Shown here: positions 8,510-18,838 of the stretch, in pieces
How the letters are laid out: every line of letters starts with the position of its first letter
Position numbering within the stretch: the stretch's first letter is position 1
Source of the DNA: Sporodiniella umbellata
Taxonomy: Eukaryota > Mucoromycota > Mucoromycetes > Mucorales > Rhizopodaceae
Length of the DNA: 24,211 bases
NCBI GenBank assembly: GCA_025677835.1
Contig: JAIXMR010000173.1
Coordinates: 1 to 24,211, forward strand
Direction: 5' to 3'
The notes under the pieces: generated by a model
Database searches by the model: none
The model's input: the letters and a program-made list of their open reading frames with translations, nothing else
Told to the model about the DNA's origin: nothing
Translations under genes and position numbers: made by a program

Positions 8510-11500
8510 ATGGCAGAGTTTAGCAATATACCCCACAATGTAAACAGCTCTTATTAAAATGTAGTAATAACATTTGGTACGATGAAAGGTGTTTATATTA
8601 CCAATATCCTTAGATCTAACAGTGACACCTTTCTGGACAACCATCTTGCAAAAAGACAATTTCCTACTTCAGAAAACAACGACATCAGGAAACCCTCTTT
8701 TTCGGAGCTTCATCACTACTATAGCCAATGTGTAGGGGAACTGAATTTATATACTACAAGACTAATACTTATGGTTCTTCATTTATAGTTTTGATGCTAA
8801 ACAACCACCATTTCGAATTTTATTTCAAAGGCAAGCGAATGCCACAGGTCTGCAAATTGCTGTAGGAGAAACAGACCAGGCCATTCGAGCAGCCTGGATT
8901 TGGATTGAAAAAAATATGATGCCTGAGTTGGAGACAATTGAACATCCGATAGATAGAGAGCGTTGGGTTAGCGAAAAAGTAGATATGATAGTTACTGCCA
9001 TTGATTCTGGTACGGACGAACTCTCTTCAGACGAAAGTGTCAGGAATGCTTCAAGAACTTTTAGACAGATATTTGATGTGCCTGCTTCGGAGAGATTTGT
9101 GAGCTGTAATAGAATGCACTGAAAGCCAGCAGTATCAGCGCTAATGACAAATACTATAGATTATTCGTGTTTGCACCGAGCAAGGCAAGGCTGGATATAT
9201 GTTAGCGAGAACTATATTGGATTCCATTCTTTTCTCTTGGGACTAGAAGCAAAGACGTTGCTCGAATTGAAAAATATCGAAGATCTCAAAAAGGAAAGAT
9301 CAAAGGGCATCTTTGATGACAGTTTGCGTATCATTACAAAGGACAAAGAGGAGGTAGGTTCAATAACTATCAAGCGAAAAAAGAAAAAAAAACCTCATAA
9401 CAAATTTAGTATTATTTTTCAAACATGTTCAGAAGAGACGAAGTATATGACCTGTTAATTGAGCTCACTGGCCAAGCAATGCAACGCTGGCTCAAAAATT
9501 CTAGGACAAACAACCCTGGTGCCTCCACGGATGCTAGTTTTCTGGCAGCAAAAGGGATGAGCTATTCGCCTTCAAGTCAAAGTACTTATAATCAGCTGAA
9601 TAACTCCCTTAAGCAAGACCTAGCATCTCAGAAAAAGAACAAGGCCTACTGTATACGGTTTCGATTACCAGATGACGAGTTTTTGCTTACAGGAATTGAT
9701 GCTACCTATTCAAAATTAGCATCTACTGAGCGAGAACCAATTTTTTTGAAGCAGGTTCCGCCAGGTTACGTTAACATGTTTGGACGCCTTTATCTTTCTC
9801 AAACGTTTATAACTTTTGAGTCCAAGGAGCGACTACCTGAGCCACAGCAACATCAGCCTGTCTGCAAAATCGTTTTTCCCTTATACTCAATCAAACGCGT
9901 TGAAAAAATCCACTCGGGGGCTTATACATCTGGTGTAGCTCTTGTTACGCTGCACAAAATAGAACACGTATTTAATTTTCATGTAAGCGATCCATTTTTT
10001 GAACAGTGTATTCATTGTGTAGACGGAGAAAAACGACTGTGAGCGGTTTTGCGAACAGCTGAAGAGTCTTTTACTAAAGCAGGTGCCCGTCTTCAAAAAA
10101 GTCAAGCCCTTTGTGGCTACATGCAAATCAGAGCACTTTTTTCAGCCGGATATGGACGCTCCTGACGGGGGTCTTGGTATCCAGTTCAGCTATCCAGAAG
10201 GTCAAAAAAAAACTAAAGAGAAAGGCAAAATAAAGCTATGGAAACTTTATTTTCAAGGTAAGCAAGCAATTTTTTAATGTCTTTAGCCTCAAAAAGCCCT
10301 ATAGAAAACGGAAGAAATTTAACCATGATCAGGCTGTCTACGTTTGGTAAGCTTGTTCGTGTTGGTTTACCGAATTCGCTTCGTGGAGAGATGTGGGAAG
10401 CTACTTCGGGGGCGATATATCTGAGATTTGCTAATCAAGGCGTATATCAAGAAATACTAAAAACATACCAAGGCCAAAAGTCAACTTCTACGGAAGAGAT
10501 TGAAAAAGACCTCAACCGGTCTTTACCAGAATATGCAGGGTATCAATCTCCGGAAGGAATCGATCGATTACGGAGGGTTTTGACTACTTATGCATGGAAA
10601 AATCCAGAGTTAGGTTATTGTCAAGCCATGAATATTATCACTTCTGCGTTGTTGATGTAAGGAGGGTTTATTTAAAAAGTGTATTAACTTTATTAGCTAC
10701 ACAACAGAAGAGCAGGCCTTCTGGCTGTTACATGTTCTTGTTGATAGAATGTGTCCAGGATATTATAGTACAAGCATGTATGGAGCTTTATTGGACCAGA
10801 TTGTTTTCGAGAGGCTAGTAGAAAGAACAATGCCGTTTCTATGGGATCATTTCAAAAAAACAGATGTAGAGCTATCAATCGCTTGCTTACCTTGGTTTTT
10901 GAGTCTTTATGTGAACTCAATACCACTAGAGTATGCTGTGCGAGTCCTTGATATTTTGTTTATGGAGGGCCCAAGAATCTTATTTCAAATTGGGTAATGA
11001 TTATATCAATACCTTTTAAAAATAAGAGTGACAAAATAACATTAAGCTGGCTTAGACTGGCTGTTTTGAAGATTAACGAGAAAAAACTGATAGACTCAAA
11101 AGACGATGGCGGATTCTTGGACACCTTAAAAGGGTTTTTTCACTCTTTTGGGAATGATCACAACAATCCTGATGCAGATCAACAAATTAAGTCAAAAGTA
11201 AGAGTAAATTGTTCTCAATTAGATGTACAACAAAACTTGACATACTTATAGAGGTTCAGTGAATTGATGATGCTTGCTGTAAGTCGATATCTTTGTTGAG
11301 ATGAAAAAGAAAGAGATCTATTTATTTGCCAATACTAACATTAAGATAACTGTAGCATAGAGAGTTTTCGTTGGTGACAGACGAAACAATTATTGAACTG
11401 AGAAGACAAAACCAACTTAAAGTTGGTGTAGGCATTGAATCGTTTACTAAGCGTACTGCAATTCGTCATCTCCAAGATGCAGGGGGTTTTAGTAAGGATA

Positions 11501-12456
11501 CTATTGGTATTATCTATGATAAATACTTTGGTGCACTTTACTACTCCAGCAGAAGATCAAGTGACACGTCAGATACAAAAATGAGCAAAGAGGCTTTTCA
11601 GAATATGCTAGCGGATATCACTGTTTGGGGAAAAATCAAAAGAAAAGACGAAAGCCCTGACACTATTGCTGCCAAGGATATGTGTAACAAGTTTGTGAGT
11701 AGACTGTATCGTAAATTTGCTGGAGCTGATGATTGGATTGATTTTCAAAAGGCAGTGAGCGGTATGAGCGAGATACTGAATGGGGTAAGCTTTAAACTAG
11801 TACTCTTCATGGTGGGTGACACTTAATCTGATGTTTAGGATATTATGTCGCACCTAGATTGGCTTTTCAAGTTGTACGACGAAGATAAGGATGGTCTACT
11901 GACTAGTAAAGATATGGCAAAGATAGGAAAGGAGTTGTATTGGCTATTGAGTGTCCTGCGGGACGGAAGCATTGCTTGGGACTCAATCAGCAGCCTCATT
12001 GTTCATAGTCGAGAGCAATCCGAAATTGCACAAGGAACTACTGATCAAGTAGTAGTTGCCTACGGTTTGGCGGACATGACTATGACCCAAGACTATGACT
12101 CTCACTCTCTGCATCGGCGTATTCGGCATATTGAAAAGGTTGTTTTGGACAGCACAATTCGCCTTTCCTTACCTTCGTTTCGTATGGTTGTTTTAGCGAA
12201 CGAACCTCTTGAGATTCTCCTTGACCATGGCTTTAAGAACAGTTTTGTCTTTACAAAACTGAACGTTGACAGACAAAAGAGTCTGGGCAGAGAGTTGTTT
12301 GACAACCTTTTTGCACAAGGACAGAGACTGGCACAGCCCAGTTCTCAATCCACTCTCTCTGTAGGCACACGAAGTCGATCCCATTCTACTTCTTCTAACA
12401 ACGATCAGATGGAGGTAGAAAGGCTGATGGATGAGTGGGGTCACTTTGATGCCTAG
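8510..12456 (+). CDS. GRAM-GRAM-TBC-EF-hand Rab GTPase-activating protein (TBC1D8/9, Gyp2-like)
   Basis: Family role: GTPase-activating protein for Rab/Ypt GTPases in membrane traffic. Proposed exons: 8510-8539, 8589-8731, 8789-9105, 9160-9353, 9410-9982, 10023-10257, 10305-10656, 10697-10993, 11056-11197, 11252-11278, 11356-11784, 11839-12456; introns 40-77 nt, phases consistent, 3357 nt, 1118 aa. GRAM1 is about residues 148-228 ([17 protein letters not shown]), GRAM2 about 306-425 ([16 protein letters not shown]). The TBC domain is about 517-730 and has both catalytic fingers: Arg569 in IEKDLNR and Gln604 in GYCQAMN. An EF-hand loop is seen at 927-938 ([12 protein letters not shown]). Start and exon 1 (30 nt) are the least certain; they join to VFILPISLD and an upstream segment resembling the TBC1D8/9 N-terminus. 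Junctions were picked so the protein aligns without gaps to the animal family from memory. Exon 10 is a 27-nt microexon. Tail residues are Ser-rich. Confidence 0.93.
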
Positions 12457-12634
12457 AAAGCACGAGGGTTTTTTTGTAACGTGATAATGACGATGTTGAA
12501 AACCACCATATTTAAAATTCTTCATTTTTTCCTGCAAATCTTGACTTTTTTTTATTTTTTATTTTTGGATTTATTTGTGTTTCTTTTGTTTACATATATC
12601 AACATTTATCTTTCTTTCTGGTTTTTAGCAAATT
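12457..12634. other. Short TBC-BTB intergenic spacer
   Basis: 178 nt, strongly T-rich on the plus strand, serving as TBC 3' region and BTB promoter and leader. Its last bases (GTTTTTAG 6 nt before the BTB ATG) resemble a 3' splice site, so a 5' UTR intron is possible. Confidence 0.45.
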
Positions 12635-13660
12635 ATGACTATAGAGAGGGTGGTTAAGCTAAATATTGGAGGCGTCTCTTACTGCACATATCATGACACG
12701 CTAAAATGCTCGCCGTATTTTATGAATTTGTTGGACGGAGAGATGAAAAAAAGAACTGTGGTGAATGGAGACGAGCTGTTTATAGACCGTAGCGGTAGCC
12801 TATTCGAACATATTATTGACTACTTGAGAACTGGCAGTCTAGAGTCTATTGAAGCTGATGAAAGGACATTGATCAAATTGAGAGAAGAAGCGGAATATTA
12901 TCAGCTAAAAGATCTGGTAGACTCCATTGACGGTAGGGGCAAAGTGTAAGATTTGTATGTTTACTTTTTTTTTTTTTTTTCAATGTGGAAAATAGCTTTA
13001 TCAGAGAATGCTCCGATTATTGAGTGTCCAACATCCAAAGGGCAGCAAGATGTGGCTGTAAGGGTATTTATAGATGCTGTTGGAGAACAGGCTACACTCA
13101 AGTTAGCGTTTGCTACACAAATGAGGGTTGATCTATACAAGGTCAAGATAGAGTGTAACGGTCAGGTCAAGGGGTTGCATAGAGTAGAAGACTTGGGAAA
13201 ACAGATTGGCTGGAGCAAACAGCAACCTTGGCCACTGGTACTTCGCCAGTTGGCTTCCTTTATGCCATTTGCTTCTCTTTATGTGATCGAGGCTATGCGT
13301 GAAAAAGGCTTGTCTGTGAATCATCTGAAGAAAGACATTGAGTCGTCTTTGCCAGTTGAGCTGCAAACAGCTGAAGCCGTTGCTTTGCCCTTGGGGCCGA
13401 AAACGCGTAGAGCACATCTTAAATTCACTGAGAGACGGTGCAAGAGCTATTTAGATGTGGACAGCTACCGTTCGCAGATGGCCCTGTCTCTCAAATTCAA
13501 AACGAACGTTCATATACGAAAGATCCTGAACCATATTGAGCGAACAATAGTCCTGACCGCTTCAGAAAGCGAGGCTACTCTAAGCCCATTTATACCCGAG
13601 TTAGATGAAAGAACGATTGATAAAATATCAGATTTCTTTGATCTGTTTAAAACAAAATAA
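12635..13660 (+). CDS. KCTD-like BTB (T1) domain protein with unassigned C-terminal half
   Basis: Residues 1-99 form a potassium-channel-tetramerisation type BTB: VVKLNIGG, a YFMNLL segment, an FIDRSGSLFEHIIDYLRTG core and an LREEAEYYQL helix. KCTD-type proteins usually assemble as oligomers and often serve as cullin-3 adaptors or scaffolds; that role is not shown here. Proposed exons 12635-12932 and 12996-13660 (963 nt, 320 aa) with a 63-nt intron containing a T run. The donor GTAGGG gives SIDALSEN across the junction; a second choice, GTGTAA at 12948, needs another acceptor, so a few residues here are uncertain. The C-terminal 220 residues (IIECPTSKG to FFDLFKTK) are soluble, mixed alpha/beta in look, without membrane helices, and match no family I know. 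Converges on eEF3 with 82 nt between stop codons. Confidence 0.85.
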
Positions 13661-13661
13661 A
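13656..13661 (+). terminator. AATAAA overlapping the BTB stop codon
   Basis: The TAA stop (13658-13660) is embedded in AATAAA, so the hexamer could serve as the poly(A) signal of this gene; cleavage would then fall in the 82-nt gap or inside the 3' end of eEF3. Confidence 0.35.
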
Positions 13662-13665
13662 TGAC

Positions 13666-13671
13666 TTTATT
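13666..13671 (-). terminator. Poly(A) signal of eEF3
   Basis: AATAAA on the minus strand 72 nt beyond the eEF3 stop codon and only 5 nt from the BTB stop, so eEF3 transcripts probably end within the BTB coding region. Confidence 0.5.
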
Positions 13672-13742
13672 TTCTATGTGCAAATGCTTATATATTGTAT
13701 AAAAATGAGTATATATAACACAGTCTAGGGGAGGGGGATTGT

Positions 13743-16700
13743 TTATAAATCATCTTCATCAGAGAAGACTTCTTCACCACGCTTACGGCGTTCCATTCTG
13801 TCCTTCTTCTTCTTACGGAGTTCCTTGGAAGTCAACTTCTTCTTCTTTTCGACAGCCTTGACGGTGTTACCTTGGGCGTCAACAGTGTCTTCGGCTTCGG
13901 TTTCCTTAATAGCAGTACCAGCGTTACCAGTGACCCAGTTGTGACCAGAGGCAGCCAAACGACCGGCATCGACCTTCCAGACTTCAGTACACAAAGCTTC
14001 AGAGAATTCACGGTTGTGAGTAACAATGACAACACCTCCACCATATTCCTTGATGGCAGTGGCCAAGGCACCAAGAGATTCACGATCCAAGTAATTGGTA
14101 GGTTCATCAAGAACCAACATATGAGGCTTGTTCCACATAGCAGCACCAATGACCAACTTCACCTTTTGTCCACCAGAGAGACCACGGATGTGAGAGTGAG
14201 AGGCGAATTCGGGGTCAAGACCGACTTCAGCCAAGTGCTTTTCGATTTCCTTAGCAGTCAAGGGGCGGTTGAGACCCATCTTGGCAGCTTCAGCAGAATC
14301 GACTTCAGCAATCTTCTTACCGAAACCCATGTCTTCAAGCTTTTGACGAGAGATCCAGGTGTTATCGACAGAAGAACGACCGACCCAAGCACACTCGTAT
14401 TCGTAAGATTGCTTGAGCTTACGACGACCAACGATTTCTTCAATGACACGCTTTTCACCGTCGATGATGAATACTTGTTCCATGACCTTCTTGTTGGCTT
14501 CACCGTTCATACGGTCGTTCTTGTCGAGTTCTTCACGATCTTCACCGGTAGCGTAACGCCATTGGATATACTCGTTAGGAGTGCTGTCCAAGTGTTGTTC
14601 GATGTGGTGGAAAGCGTGTTGGGCAACATAGGCAATACGCAAGTTAGGGTGCTTCCAGACGGTACCGATTTCGGATTCGATTTCACCAGTCAACAACTTG
14701 ATCAAGGTAGACTTACCGGCACCGTTAGGACCAATGACGGCAACACGAGAGGCAAGAGAACATTGCATGGAGATATCGATCAATTGCTTACGGTCAGAAC
14801 CGGGGTATTGGAAGTCGACGTTCTTCATCTTCAAGATAGCACGTTCCTTAGTCTTGATACCTTCGAGGTATCCAGGTTCAGGGAAAGCAAACTTGATTTG
14901 AGAGGCTTCCAAAGAGTAGTAAGAGGCAGCACGGGGTACCTTTCTGACGAACTCAGACAAGTTACCACCATAACGCTTGAGCTTATAGTTGGGTTCGTAG
15001 TGAATGATATCGGAACAGACGTGATCCAAGAAACCAGAGTCGTGAGAGACAATGATGGAAGTAACAGTCTTCAAACCCAAGAGGTAGTTTTCCAACCAGG
15101 CAACGTTCACAACATCCAAGTGATTGGTAGGTTCGTCCAACAAGAGAATATCAGCGTTCATCAACATGGCACGGGCAAGGGCCAACTTCATCTTCCAACC
15201 ACCGGAAAGCTCACCAATGGCCATTCTGGTGACCATGACTTCAGAGAAACCGTATTCGAGCAAGATCTTGCGGACTTGTTCGGGGTCCTTGGTTTCAACA
15301 CCTTCAGAAGACAAGATGAATTCGACCAAGGGAGTATCGGCTTCAGAACCATCGATATCGTGTTCGACATAGACAGTCTTGAGTTCAGAACGAGGGGGAA
15401 AACCTTCGACTTGTTCGTTGGCAATGGCACGCATAAGGGTGGATTTACCACAACCGTTAGCACCACAGAGACCGTAACGACGACCACGCTTAAGACGAAG
15501 AGCGGTACGGTTCAACAAGATCTTGGCACCATAGGCAAGAGAGAACTCACAGTTACAGAGATCCTCACCTTCATCGTCTTCTTCCTCAGGATCCTTAGGA
15601 GTCACAGCTTCCTCACACTTGTTCAAAGCGGCAACGGCCAAAGCTTCAGCATCTTCAGCAGTGTAGAAGGACTTGGCATAGGGAGCCAAAGCCTTGATCC
15701 AGACATCCTTGAAGAAGTTTTTGGCGACACAAAGAGCAAGGGCTACATCGTTCAAAAAGGTGACAGTAGGGGTGAAAGTGGCATCCAAATCAGTGGGCAA
15801 AAGCTCCTTGATAGAGCTTTCGACCTTGGCCTTCTTTTGATCCAAAGTGAAAAGTTCGACACTGGGGTTACCGACACGTTGGAGAGTGGCAAGGGCTTTT
15901 TGAACAACACCACGACATTCAGGATCGGCAACAATGTCTTGAACATGTTCAAGAGCAGGCAAAAGAAGGGGCAAGAAGGGAGCAGCAACATCGGGATCGT
16001 CGACAAGCTTGGACATGTTGTCGATAATCAAGGCAGACTTACGCTTGATAGGAGTAGCACGTTCGTTCAAACCACGGCCCAAGAGAGGAACCATGATGGA
16101 AAGAGTGGCAGAATCAACTTCTTGCACAAAAGTAGTAGCACCGAGCAAGTGAATGGTTTCGGGTACGTTTTCGGGGTGGTTGATACAGCCAATAACGGCG
16201 GGAATGAAACGTTCAATATCCTTGTTTTCAATCAAGCTACAGATAGAAGACATGGTTTCAGTAGCAGCCTTCTTGACATCAGCCTTGGTATCCCACATAC
16301 AGTCAGAGACAACAGGGATAACTTGGGGAATGGCAACAAAGAACTCGGTGGGATGAGTCTTGGTCAAAAGAACAAGGAGCTCCAAAGAGAGCATCTTGGT
16401 TTGCCACTTGCAGGAGTTACCGAGACCTTCGAGGATGTAAGGAACGGTAAGAGAACAAGCGTTGGGGTTCATCTTGGTAACAAAGTTCTTGGCAGCTTCA
16501 GCGGCAGCATTCTTGATAGAGGGCTGCTTATCGGCTTGCAATTCCAAGAGAGCACCCAAAAGAGAGATGATGAAGGGTTCGGCTTGACCTTCAACGCTGT
16601 TGTTGGTAAGAGCAGCGAAGGCGGCAACAGCAGAAGCACGAGCACCGGCACTCTTCTTGCTGGTAGAGTCCTTGACAATAGCATCAACAATACCAGCATG

Positions 16701-16889
16701 CTTAAGAGAGAGGACACCGTTAGACTTGACAAAAGCAGCGAGCTCTTCTGCGATAGACTCACGGTCAGCATCAGAGGCACCAGAAAGCTTGGTGAGGATT
16801 TCCTTAGCCTTGGTGGTTTCAACCTCACTAGGAGAGACAGTGATAGTCATCTTCTTGTTTTGAATTTCGCTCTTTTGTGCAGCAGGCAT
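13743..16889 (-). CDS. TEF3: Translation elongation factor 3 (eEF3)
   Basis: Fungal ribosome-bound ABC-F type ATPase that helps release E-site tRNA and is essential in yeast. Single exon, 1048 aa, near the 1044 of yeast. Order: HEAT repeats (about 15-330), four-helix region, ABC1 with P-loop GANGCGKST (476-484), signature LSGGWKMKLA and Walker B LLLDEPTNHLD; ABC2 with P-loop GPNGAGKST (720-728), a chromodomain-like insertion (KQSYEYECAWVG), signature LSGGQKVKL and LVLDEPTNYLD; then a Lys-rich tail (KELRKKKKDRMERRKRG) and an acidic end. All nucleotide-binding motifs look intact. A second Met at residue 14 could be the true start; the first has an AAAG context after a pyrimidine-rich leader. 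Codon use is strongly biased (C- or G-ending codons; TTA, CTA and TCA avoided), unlike its AT-rich neighbours, which fits very high expression. Confidence 0.98.
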   Translation of the reverse strand: MPAAQKSEIQNKKMTITVSPSEVETTKAKEILTKLSGASDADRESIAEELAAFVKSNGVLSLKHAGIVDAIVKDSTSKKSAGARASAVAAFAALTNNSVEGQAEPFIISLLGALLELQADKQPSIKNAAAEAAKNFVTKMNPNACSLTVPYILEGLGNSCKWQTKMLSLELLVLLTKTHPTEFFVAIPQVIPVVSDCMWDTKADVKKAATETMSSICSLIENKDIERFIPAVIGCINHPENVPETIHLLGATTFVQEVDSATLSIMVPLLGRGLNERATPIKRKSALIIDNMSKLVDDPDVAAPFLPLLLPALEHVQDIVADPECRGVVQKALATLQRVGNPSVELFTLDQKKAKVESSIKELLPTDLDATFTPTVTFLNDVALALCVAKNFFKDVWIKALAPYAKSFYTAEDAEALAVAALNKCEEAVTPKDPEEEDDEGEDLCNCEFSLAYGAKILLNRTALRLKRGRRYGLCGANGCGKSTLMRAIANEQVEGFPPRSELKTVYVEHDIDGSEADTPLVEFILSSEGVETKDPEQVRKILLEYGFSEVMVTRMAIGELSGGWKMKLALARAMLMNADILLLDEPTNHLDVVNVAWLENYLLGLKTVTSIIVSHDSGFLDHVCSDIIHYEPNYKLKRYGGNLSEFVRKVPRAASYYSLEASQIKFAFPEPGYLEGIKTKERAILKMKNVDFQYPGSDRKQLIDISMQCSLASRVAVIGPNGAGKSTLIKLLTGEIESEIGTVWKHPNLRIAYVAQHAFHHIEQHLDSTPNEYIQWRYATGEDREELDKNDRMNGEANKKVMEQVFIIDGEKRVIEEIVGRRKLKQSYEYECAWVGRSSVDNTWISRQKLEDMGFGKKIAEVDSAEAAKMGLNRPLTAKEIEKHLAEVGLDPEFASHSHIRGLSGGQKVKLVIGAAMWNKPHMLVLDEPTNYLDRESLGALATAIKEYGGGVVIVTHNREFSEALCTEVWKVDAGRLAASGHNWVTGNAGTAIKETEAEDTVDAQGNTVKAVEKKKKLTSKELRKKKKDRMERRKRGEEVFSDEDDL

Positions 16890-17005
16890 CTTTATCTATT
16901 CAGAGAGAGAGGATGGAGCGAAAATGAGGTAAAGAGTTGAGGGAAAAAGAAAGAAAAAAAAAAACTTTTTTAGGACCTTTAATTGATAAAAACTTTTACA
17001 ACGCA

Positions 17006-17013
17006 CTTTTATA
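17006..17013 (-). promoter_or_regulatory. TATA box of eEF3
   Basis: TATAAAAG on the minus strand, about 117 nt upstream of the eEF3 ATG. It is followed by a strongly pyrimidine-rich leader ending in CTCTCTCTCTG before the start codon, a layout common for heavily transcribed fungal translation genes. Confidence 0.6.
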
Positions 17014-18073
17014 ATACAAATTATACAGACTCACAGGCGGAGATCGTACTACGCTTTTTTTTTTTTCTTTTGTTTTCTAGTGAGATAAAACACAGAGCAT
17101 GATTGTGATCCCTCTTTGTAGTTTTCTCCTTACATCTTGAAAGCAAAAATCCGAATCGTCTGTAGATTTCTCTTAGTCTTCCACTACTCTGCTGAACGAA
17201 AATAAAACAAGCCGAGTTTTGTTGTTTTTGATGTACATGCTTGTTTATATTGTTATTTAAAAAATTAAGGAGCTTGTGGAATATAAGCCACGTTTTGACG
17301 GAGACTTATTTTTTGGAAAACACTTGACAGCCAAAAAAAAACACACGCCCACAACACGAATTTAGATTATTACTATATTAAGGTTTCTACCCCCAAATAT
17401 CAGAGCATAGAGCACTTGCTTAAATAGCCAACTTAAAGACATGGAAAGAAGAGTAATAACAGCGAATGTAAAGCCCGTTACTCAAAAGTATTGTTGTATA
17501 GTAGTAATAAGGTGAATAGCTTTTTTGTTTGCTATTGATCTTATCTTGCTCAGTTACATTTAAAAAAAAATACAGATAACCATATAGCATATCTTGCATC
17601 TAATGTCTGTCTGCCTTATCTGTTACCAAGTGGTTGTTTCAATTGTTGCGAAAATTGATCTGTACACATACCTGACTGTATTAATGTGTAGTCTTACACC
17701 TAAAGCCATATGAAAACTTATCGATTTACAAAATACAGGTAAAATTGCTTGTAGTGTACATTGTACAACAGATAGTGTTTTCTGTCCAAGTGTTTGACAA
17801 TCCTTATTTACACCAGGGACTTTTTTTAGTATTTGGGATCAACATACGTGTTTTATTGACTGCTTTCATGATGTGTATTTTCAATTTTACTCTTGCTAGC
17901 TTACATTGTTTGCTTTCTCTTTACTTATAGTTTTGTTTGTCAGCGTTGCAGTATAGTGAAACAGTGAATGTACACTGTCAGTAATGCTGGGGGGTTTTTT
18001 TTTTTTTTAGTTTAAGGCTCTTTGAACCACACACCATTTGTTTGCAGTGATTCTTGTAGGCTTTAATAATTCG

Positions 18074-18105
<32 letters not shown>
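18074..18105. repeat. Poly(A) tract, 32 A
   Basis: Uninterrupted run of 32 A in the intergenic region. Likely length-variable; no associated gene copy was recognised beside it. Confidence 0.9.
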
Positions 18106-18106
<1 letters not shown>

Positions 18107-18766
18107 AGTTGTTTACTGCATTTTCGTTACAAAATTCTAGGCCCTTTAAAACATATTGGTTTTTTATCGAGTCTTTCGAACTTTTGCTTTTCTTTCTATA
18201 GTTGCTTCTCCCATAGCTGAGTATACAAAAGATAGAACAGAAAAATGAACATGCATAAACTGATAACTCTTGTGGATAATATACAGCATCTGTACTAAGA
18301 GGAGCTCCCTAGGTTCTTTTCTTGTTTCTTAATATCTTTTCTATAAGCATGTAATAACTGACTTGGTTAAGAAAAAAAACACATGGCCGGTTTTCATGGT
18401 TTTTTTTTTTTGTGGTAGTTTGATAGTTTCAAGTACTTGCCTGACGGAGTGAAAGAATACAATTTAAACTCATATTTCGACTGTAGCACAATAGCTTGAA
18501 ACGAATTCAAAAGGTTGTGCAGGTTACTCAAAACCAAACTTGCTTCGTCAACAAACGAGTGACACAAAGCTTTAGGCTTACTTAATGGCTGCTTTGAATT
18601 GTATCGATTTACCAAAATACCAGTCTTTTTTTGTCTCCTTGAAAGCAGAACTACGCGCAAACAGCAAAGATGTTGGTGACGCTCGTTGAGGATTACTTTT
18701 GAACGCAAGATAATTGGGGTTTTCAAGTCTTTTGAGTTGATTAAAAATCACAAATACTAACGTCAC

Positions 18767-18819
18767 ATGCGTTTAGGAGTTGCGTTTGATTTTTACGACG
18801 ATTGTCTTTTTAAACGCAT
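18767..18819. promoter_or_regulatory. Inverted repeat in the UBX promoter
   Basis: ATGCGTTTA (18767-18775) and TAAACGCAT (18811-18819) are a perfect 9-bp inverted pair, with a third TGCGTTT at 18781-18787 in between. The set ends 20 nt upstream of the UBX start codon, so it could be a factor-binding cluster or a hairpin near the transcription start. Function is inferred from position only. Confidence 0.4.
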
Positions 18820-18838
18820 TTTTCTTTTATTTGCATAA

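Larger units (their letters stand above)
16890..18838. other. Divergent upstream region between eEF3 and the UBX gene
   Basis: 1.9 kb. The eEF3 end holds a CT-rich leader (16905-16960, minus strand) and a TATA box; the UBX end holds an inverted repeat close to the ATG. Between them are an A32 run, a G6T-run near 17990, ACAGTG/CACTGT (17961-17978) and TGTACA repeats (17755-17767). Two overlapping Met-less frames on the minus strand at 18394-18766 are the only coding-like signal and are not recognised. Confidence 0.5.

Noticed and set aside
17745..17930. Plus-strand 61-codon hydrophobic frame.
   Set aside because: T-rich DNA yields Leu/Phe/Val-rich frames by chance; no homology or neighbouring exons.
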